Both the position numbers and the translations under genes were made by a program. The notes below the pieces were generated by a model. That model searched no databases and was not told the DNA's origin. It saw only the letters and a program-made list of their open reading frames with translations. A DNA stretch of 64,000 nucleotides from Cryptomeria japonica (taxonomy: Eukaryota > Streptophyta > Pinopsida > Cupressales > Cupressaceae), in assembly GCF_030272615.1 (NCBI RefSeq), contig NC_081414.1, positions 237,014,233 through 237,078,232 on the forward strand, in the 5' to 3' direction. Positions 58,451 to 64,000 of the stretch are shown here, piece after piece (the first letter of the stretch is position 1; each line of letters opens with the position of its first letter).

Positions 58451-59400
58451 ATGTTGTCACTAGATTATATTTATAGCTAAATAACTAATTATTATTATTG
58501 TATTGTTAATTCGAATAATTATATATTAATATTATATAATATATAACAATATTTTAATCTATATTTATTATGTCTTATTATAATTTCAATTTATTTAAGT
58601 GTTTTTGATATATATTTTTTTTTAAATTCTTGTTTTTAGGTTGCATATATGTATATATTTATGTTTTTAGGTTGCATATATGTATATATTTAAATTAATC
58701 TACCATTTCATAATTAAAATACATCAATTTTGTTTAAAATTGTTGGTAGACATTAATCCCTTTCAAACTATATTTCACAATTCTTTATTTTTAATGAATT
58801 TGTTAAACAAAAATAAAAAGTTTGAAATATGTATAGAAAAATAAAAAATTTGATGTAAATAATTGATTTTTAGAAATTAAAAGCCACATTCAAAAGTAAA
58901 AATTTATATTATGATAAAAACGTACAATGTTGATACGATAACAAAATTGTGATTCTTATGTAGTAAACATAGTTAAGAAATAAAATAAAAGAACTTCAAA
59001 CTGATATCTCCTTGGCATTTCCTTTGATGTATTTAAGATATCTATACTAGTTTAGGTCATTGGGCAATGGTGCCTGTTATGTTTTTGCTGGTGTTATGTT
59101 GTCACTCCTCTCCCTAGAAGTACAGTGCCAAATGTGAATACAATAATAAAGTGTGGCTGTGATTAAATGGATGATTAGAGAACTTATCTGCCAAATGGCC
59201 AAGGTGTAAAATGACAGGAATGCCAAATATCATATCCAGCAATTCAAATTTTTATTGATTGTCTCTCCTATCTGTTGAGTTTTTTGGTTAAAAATTCTTA
59301 CCTTCCTACCTTGAAGGAATTGCGTATATTAATTGTGAACGTGCAGAGATGATATTGGTTATTAGGACACATTAAATTTTTTAATTTGTCATATTTGCAG
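58451..59400. other. Intron 5, 3' part
   Basis: Very AT-rich. It includes a 31-bp tandem duplication at 58631-58692 (TGTTTTTAGGTTGCATATAT...). It ends at the exon 6 acceptor. Confidence 0.6.
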
Positions 59401-59451
59401 GGGCCGAGGAAGAAGATACTGCTTGCAATGGAGACAAATGCCAAACGGTGA
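59401..59451 (+). CDS. SAM-domain protein, last coding exon
   Basis: Acceptor CATATTTGCAG|GGG. It encodes GPRKKILLAMETNAKR and then TGA. G.R.KIL.AI is the C-terminal helix of the SAM domain, so the exon completes the domain exactly after GIPM of exon 5. The protein ends 7 residues beyond the domain. The 3' UTR follows; no polyadenylation site could be pinned down. Confidence 0.88.
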   Translation, partial: GPRKKILLAMETNAKR

Positions 59452-62400
59452 TTGAAGTTACTATGCTATGAAGTTATTCAATACATCCTTCACCCAGTCT
59501 TACCTAAAAAGTTGGTCCAGTTTGGGTGAGCACATGGAATGATGTGCTTTAATCATTCATAGCCATCCTCCATATTGGCATGTACCTTTTGCTCTGCAAA
59601 CCATGCAACTTTGTTTACTATGACTTTTGCAAGGTTGTAAGATTGTTATTGTTTGGGAGAAGATTTTCTGATGCTGTAAATTTCAAGCAGGGCTTCACAT
59701 AGTGTTCTTTATGGGGCAAGGTTTGACTCACCATGCAAGCTTAAGCATACTTGCATCTGGAATTTTTTCTAGGGTTATACATCAGTTGTAAATTATTTTT
59801 TGGCCAATGTTGTCTGCATAGCTGCTTTACCTGATAGTTTTGGATCCCCTTCTGCAGTTTCTCAAGTCTGCTAACCCTTTTTCTGTTGCCATATAATGTT
59901 GTGTTAATTTGCTTTTTAAGAGACTTAAGAATCAAAATTCGTAGACAATTAATTTCATTTTAGTACCTGGTTCTATTTGCTGATCCAAGTTAGAAACCCA
60001 ACGGTTTAGACAACTATGGCATGATACAATGCATGATCGGTAGACACTGAAACATTCTTGCTGGGTGACTATTAGAATATGAACATCCATTGAAGGTTAA
60101 TCCATGTTCAATGCAATATGCCGGGATATTTACAGATCTGAATGGAAGAGATCTGGCATATATGATGGAAAGAGTTATAAATGTTTTGGAAGAAGCAAGC
60201 ATCTGTTCAGGTCAAATCTTTGAACAGACATTTGAAACTGTTAGACTCAGCATTCTCTCCCACATCATTGAAACAAATGCTTGTTTCAATTTTCATGGAG
60301 AATGCTCTCTTACTTTGAAGGACTGAAATTTCAGATTTGTTTATACATCAAATAGATTGAGCTATTTTGAGCAAGGCAATCTATGGAAGTTATTCATATT
60401 CTAATATGCTTTTTATTTTAATAGCGAGTATCTCTTGCCCATTTAAATATTTGTAGCAGTATCAAGCATGACAGTTATCTTCATTGAATTCACAAGACCA
60501 AATATATAGCATGACTTAGTACTCATTATTGGTTTTTATATATTAGTTACCTGTCATGTCTTCTTTGTTTCGATAGAATTTGATGAACCAATAGTCTTTT
60601 GTGATTTTACTGTGGGTAAGTTGAATTTTACAAATTAAATATAAGTTTTAGTAATTTGGCTCTTGAGCATTGGAGTCAGAAAATGGTCAACTTCGTGCTG
60701 ACTTGTTTTCTTTTTCATTTTCTGCTACTAATCCCTATAAAGGTAAAATGTAGTTTTTAGGTCACCACCAAGTGAAACTCCTCGGGACTATTTTTTCATC
60801 TACCTTATATATTTAAATTTAAACCTTTTAAAGGTTTTGATCATTTAACCAAGCCAGTTACAACTAAAGCAAATAATCCATTCATAATTCAATGCACTGC
60901 ATTGTATGTCTTTTTAGTATTTCTATGTAGAACATTGTGAAATCAGGAAAACAGTTAAATGCACTTCTTGTTCAGATGCTCTGCACCTTAACGTATATGA
61001 GCATGCATAAGTAAACAGCATTTAAAGATTGAATAATACAGAAATATTCTAATAGGTTTTTTGACCTTAAAAATTTCATAAATTTAAGTTTTGCCCTTCA
61101 CATTATGAACACCAAATTATGGTATAATCAATAGAGATTTAAGATCTGTATACTGTTAAAAAGTTAAATTTTAGTTTAAAAAATGAGTGCCCCAACCTGT
61201 AAGTTAATCAGGTAAAAAGTTGGTCTGTCTGTTCTAGGGCTTCAATATCCATGCCGTTTCAACATAATACATAAGACGTAAAATTTTACTTCGCATCACT
61301 AGTGTTAAACTACGTTTAAATACTGTCAATTTGGAAGTGTAAAATTTTTGTTAGGCGTGGGATTTTAATGTGTTAGGCGAATCGCATTATGGTCATTTTA
61401 TTTCACCATAATTCACCATATCACAAGGTGTGTCAAACAAGGCAAGCTCTAATATAGTTGAGAAAGATTTAATTTGGAGTATTTCATATGATGACTCTTC
61501 TTCATACAACCCACTGGTGTGATTAGTAACACTAGGGTGTGCTTCAGATCTTTTGAGATTTAAATTCAAACCTCATGGAGAGTGATGCTTGGCACTAATG
61601 AACCATCAACTTTGACAACAGTATGATATTCAACCTGCAAATTAATTATCTTTAAGAGATCAATTGAGTGTAGTGTACTTACATTTTTCACTGCGAGCTT
61701 AGATCTTTAGAACACTTTTTCTTCAATAGATTTGCCAAAAATGTGGTTTCTTTGAGTAGCAATAGATTTGCCAAAAATGTGGTTTCTTTGAGTAGCAATA
61801 GATTTATATCCATGATGTATATAATTTTAGACACGGGTTTGTGATGATTTGGGGACTTCTTTTTTATTTTTCTTTTGGGAAATGATTGATGAGCAATAGA
61901 TTCTTTAGGAATGATTTTTTTTTTTTTTTTTTCCTTGATATGCAAGGCCAGGTCACTTCGGCTTTATGAGTGATTGTTAGAAACATCATTTGAGGAGACG
62001 ATAAATTTAAAATTAATTCCATTAAGGTCAGTTTATTTTTATATTAACCTACCTTGTGACATAGAAAATGACTTGAAATTTAATTTAATGAGTTAAATGT
62101 ATTCGATCAGACAAAATATTATGTTTTTATATTGACTATTCCGAACATGAACTAGTATAAAGAAATTTATTGACATTTTTACTATTAAAAGAAAAAAATT
62201 AAAATTAAGTTATAAGATTGTTGTTCAATTTTTTTAGTTCTATCATAAAAGAAATTGAATGCATTAGTATTTCTCCTTCAGAGATTCAAAATAGGTGTAC
62301 AATAGAATAAAATAATAAATTTCCATCAACTTTTATTTAATATTATTATTATCATTTTCAATTTTAAAAATATTACTAATCAATGTGTAAATTTTAATTA

Positions 62401-63045
62401 TTCTATTATTAATTATTTTAATTACAATCTCTCAGTTTCTCTATTTCACCTTTTCAATATATTAGCATTTAGTCAAATATGATAAAATAAATATGATAAG
62501 CTCCTATGGCTTCAACAAGGTGGTCTCATTGGTTCATTTGTTGCCAACTTATAAAACTTATAAAACTTAGTGAATGCATTAGTATTCTTGCATGTGGTAG
62601 GAATTAATAACATGTACAATAAAGACTTAAAATCTAAAATAGATTTTCAGTAGACAAGTTTGTAAATTTATGTAAATTTATATGATTGACAAGATGATAT
62701 GGTACAAGTATACAAGTTCAAGTCATTGGCATAGGGTAAGGTTATCTTGAACCAATGTTACATTACATATCATTATAGGTGGCATTGGAGATGGCTGCAT
62801 TGCTGAAAAAGAATAAATAATTTAATACAAGTTTTAATAACAAATAAGACAAAAATCAAAATATAATAAAGACCATGCAAAGAAAAGAAAAGGCTTAAAA
62901 TAGTTTGGAACAACATAGTAGATATTTCAATAGGATACAATGCATCAAATAAGTAAATTGATGGTATAAAATATCTAATATTTTGCTTTTCATAGTGAGG
63001 CTCAACATAAAGAGACATGATAGCCACAACAATTTAAAAATAGAA
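59452..63045. other. 3' UTR and downstream intergenic sequence
   Basis: 59452-59950 probably contains the 3' UTR of the SAM gene. A plus frame at 60090-60326 has no recognised domain. A 36-bp unit (CAATAGATTTGCCAAAAATG...) is tandemly repeated about 2.3 times from 61724. The rest is AT-rich with no gene recognised. Confidence 0.5.
61724..61807 (+). repeat. 36-bp tandem repeat, about 2.3 copies
   Basis: CAATAGATTTGCCAAAAATG plus TGGTTTCTTTGAGTAG begins at 61724, 61760 and (partial) 61796. Confidence 0.9.
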
Positions 63046-64000
63046 ATGATATATGCTGCCACGATGTCGTCCGCCCTAAGGCCGTTTGTGACTGCTGCTG
63101 CCGCCGCCGCCGCCGCCGCCCTAAGGACGTCGGCTGGTGATGTCGTCCAGTATTCCCCTGGTGCGGCTAGTGAGCCTGGTGCTGTGTATGGGAGCTTTGT
63201 GGGGGTTTCAGATGGTGATATGGTGCTTCCAGCGCCCTTTGCTGCTGATCGGGGTATCCGTGGCTTAGGGCCTGTGGTGGTTTCTGTTTGCAAACCTCTG
63301 GTTTTCAAGGTGTTTGTTGATACTGACATAGAGATCATCCACACGTCCTCTGTGTTTGAAGCTCATGGTCTGATCTGCAGGTTTCAGGGTTTTTGGCCAA
63401 GCCTTCCTCAGCTGCACACTTGGATTTCCCAAAGCTGGGAACCGATCATAAAAGGTTCAGTTAACATTTTTCCCTCAGCCAAGGGTTTTTTCATTGCTAA
63501 ATTTGAATATGCAGAGGACAGATCAAAAATCTTAGGGATTAATCCTTTCAGTTGGGAGGACAAATATGTTTTGATGGTTAAACCCTGGTTCTCAAGCTTT
63601 AATCCATCTACTGATTCATTTAATGAGATTCCTATTTGGGTTAGGCTCCCCAACCTTCCCCTTCATCTTTGGACGGATTCTCTGCTAGAGGAAGTGGGGG
63701 AGGCTTTAGGCGAATTCCTAATGACTAATAAGGAATCTTACCAAATTTATCATTCTACTTATGCTCGTATTTTGGTTAACATTGATGTCTCTAAAGGGCT
63801 TCCAGCTGAGTTAGAGATTGAATCTTCCTTGGGATCTTGGGTCCAACCACTCGACTTTGAAGGTATCCCCTTTAGATGTCGAAAGTGCTTTCAGACTGGA
63901 CATGTTGTTGCAGGGTGTGAAACAGATAAAAAGAAAAAAAGATCTGCTTCTTGGTGGAAAGGTGCATCCTCTGAACACTATTTTGTTAAAAAGAAAAGCT
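63046..64000 (+). CDS. LINE ORF1-type protein (DUF4283-like, CCHC knuckle), partial
   Basis: An uninterrupted plus-strand frame with no stop before the window edge: 318 codons from the ATG at 63046, or 312 from the ATG at 63064. The N-terminus has a poly-Ala run encoded by (GCC)n at 63103-63120. The middle shows the DUF4283-type pattern: GLICRFQGFWPSLPQLHTW, GFFIAKFEYAEDRSKILG, PWFSSFNP, IPIWVRLPNLPLHLW. At 63877-63918 there is a zinc knuckle CRKCFQTGHVVAGC (CX2CX4HX4C), then a Lys-rich stretch. This is the nucleic-acid-binding ORF1 of a plant L1-type LINE, or a domesticated relative. The sharp change from AT-rich to GC-rich near 63055 probably marks the element's 5' end. It is the only long intact frame in the window besides the SAM exons; ORF2 should lie to the right. 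Which ATG is used is unclear. Confidence 0.78.
   Translation, partial: MIYAATMSSALRPFVTAAAAAAAAALRTSAGDVVQYSPGAASEPGAVYGSFVGVSDGDMVLPAPFAADRGIRGLGPVVVSVCKPLVFKVFVDTDIEIIHTSSVFEAHGLICRFQGFWPSLPQLHTWISQSWEPIIKGSVNIFPSAKGFFIAKFEYAEDRSKILGINPFSWEDKYVLMVKPWFSSFNPSTDSFNEIPIWVRLPNLPLHLWTDSLLEEVGEALGEFLMTNKESYQIYHSTYARILVNIDVSKGLPAELEIESSLGSWVQPLDFEGIPFRCRKCFQTGHVVAGCETDKKKKRSASWWKGASSEHYFVKKKS

Larger units (their letters stand above)
21700..59950 (+). other. SAM-domain protein gene (whole locus with introns)
   Basis: Host gene on the plus strand assembled from splice signals and continuous phase: a 5' UTR exon (start about 21.7 kb, end 21812), a UTR intron, then six coding exons giving 216 residues. 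Intron 1 is 26,853 bp (22208-49060) and intron 5 is 8,591 bp (50810-59400); introns 2-4 are 118, 854 and 287 bp. The product has a basic N-terminus (MYSDRVAATGRKRS), a DLYDDEEEGE acidic stretch, two similar DLRxKL motifs, a Pro-rich linker and a C-terminal SAM domain. This layout fits the plant family annotated as SAM domain-containing proteins, known in Arabidopsis but poorly characterised. SAM domains mediate protein-protein (sometimes RNA) binding and polymerisation. No exon is disrupted despite the repeat load, so the gene is probably active. Transcript ends are estimates. Confidence 0.8.

Noticed and set aside
59741-60326. Short frames after the SAM gene (minus 59741-59935, plus 60090-60326) as new genes
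   Set aside because: Short, no domain, no splice or promoter support; the first overlaps the likely 3' UTR.
61688-61945. 85-codon Lys-rich minus-strand frame
   Set aside because: Built on the 36-bp tandem repeat and a poly(A/T) run; compositional artefact.

Overview
The window is plant nuclear DNA, most likely from a conifer or another large-genome gymnosperm. The evidence for this is one small host gene whose exons are spread over about 37 kb, introns of 26.9 kb and 8.6 kb filled with nested retrotransposons and DNA transposons, almost no other intact coding sequence, and a Penelope-like (GIY-YIG) retroelement fragment, a class reported from conifers. No bacterial-type genes, CRISPR array or operon is present.

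Layout. 1-6.5 kb: diverged repeats, a minus-strand LINE fragment (2.1-3.2 kb), an LTR-like AT-rich stretch with a TATA box, and a PPR pseudogene carrying an in-frame stop (5.5-5.9 kb). 6.54-19.30 kb: one 12.76-kb DNA transposon with about 30-bp terminal inverted repeats and a 4-bp AATA target duplication. It holds a plus-strand multi-exon gene of unknown function, several tandem arrays, a decayed minus-strand transposase with SDNCxxQFK and GHGKG signatures, and a 2.4-kb purine then pyrimidine tract. I cannot place this transposase in a superfamily. 19.3-21.7 kb: short tandem repeats, a long imperfect hairpin, a LINE reverse-transcriptase scrap and the upstream region of the host gene.

21.7-59.9 kb: the host gene, a plus-strand SAM (sterile alpha motif) domain protein of 216 residues in six coding exons (22098-22207, 49061-49137, 49256-49527, 50382-50459, 50747-50809, 59401-59451), with an additional 5' UTR intron. 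Intron 1 holds a broken LINE (23.5-30.1 kb), a Ty3/gypsy element with its interior deleted (30.5-33.2 kb), a gag-only copia element nested in a hAT remnant (33.8-36.1 kb), a full-length hAT element with a broken BED/DUF659 transposase and a 153-bp-arm hairpin (36.96-40.90 kb), and a lectin-receptor-kinase pseudogene split by a near full-length copia element (41.67-47.21 kb). The last intron holds a decayed copia, a 335-bp TRIM whose LTRs carry a tRNA-like domain, a 734-bp non-autonomous hAT element, a Penelope-like endonuclease fragment and a LINE 3' end.

59.9-64 kb: repeat-poor AT-rich sequence, then an uninterrupted LINE ORF1-type reading frame (DUF4283-like region plus CCHC knuckle) that runs off the right edge. 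Apart from this frame and the SAM exons, every coding remnant recognised is disrupted. Several insertions can be ordered by nesting: kinase pseudogene, then copia, then a 152-bp hAT-family miniature inside the copia leader.
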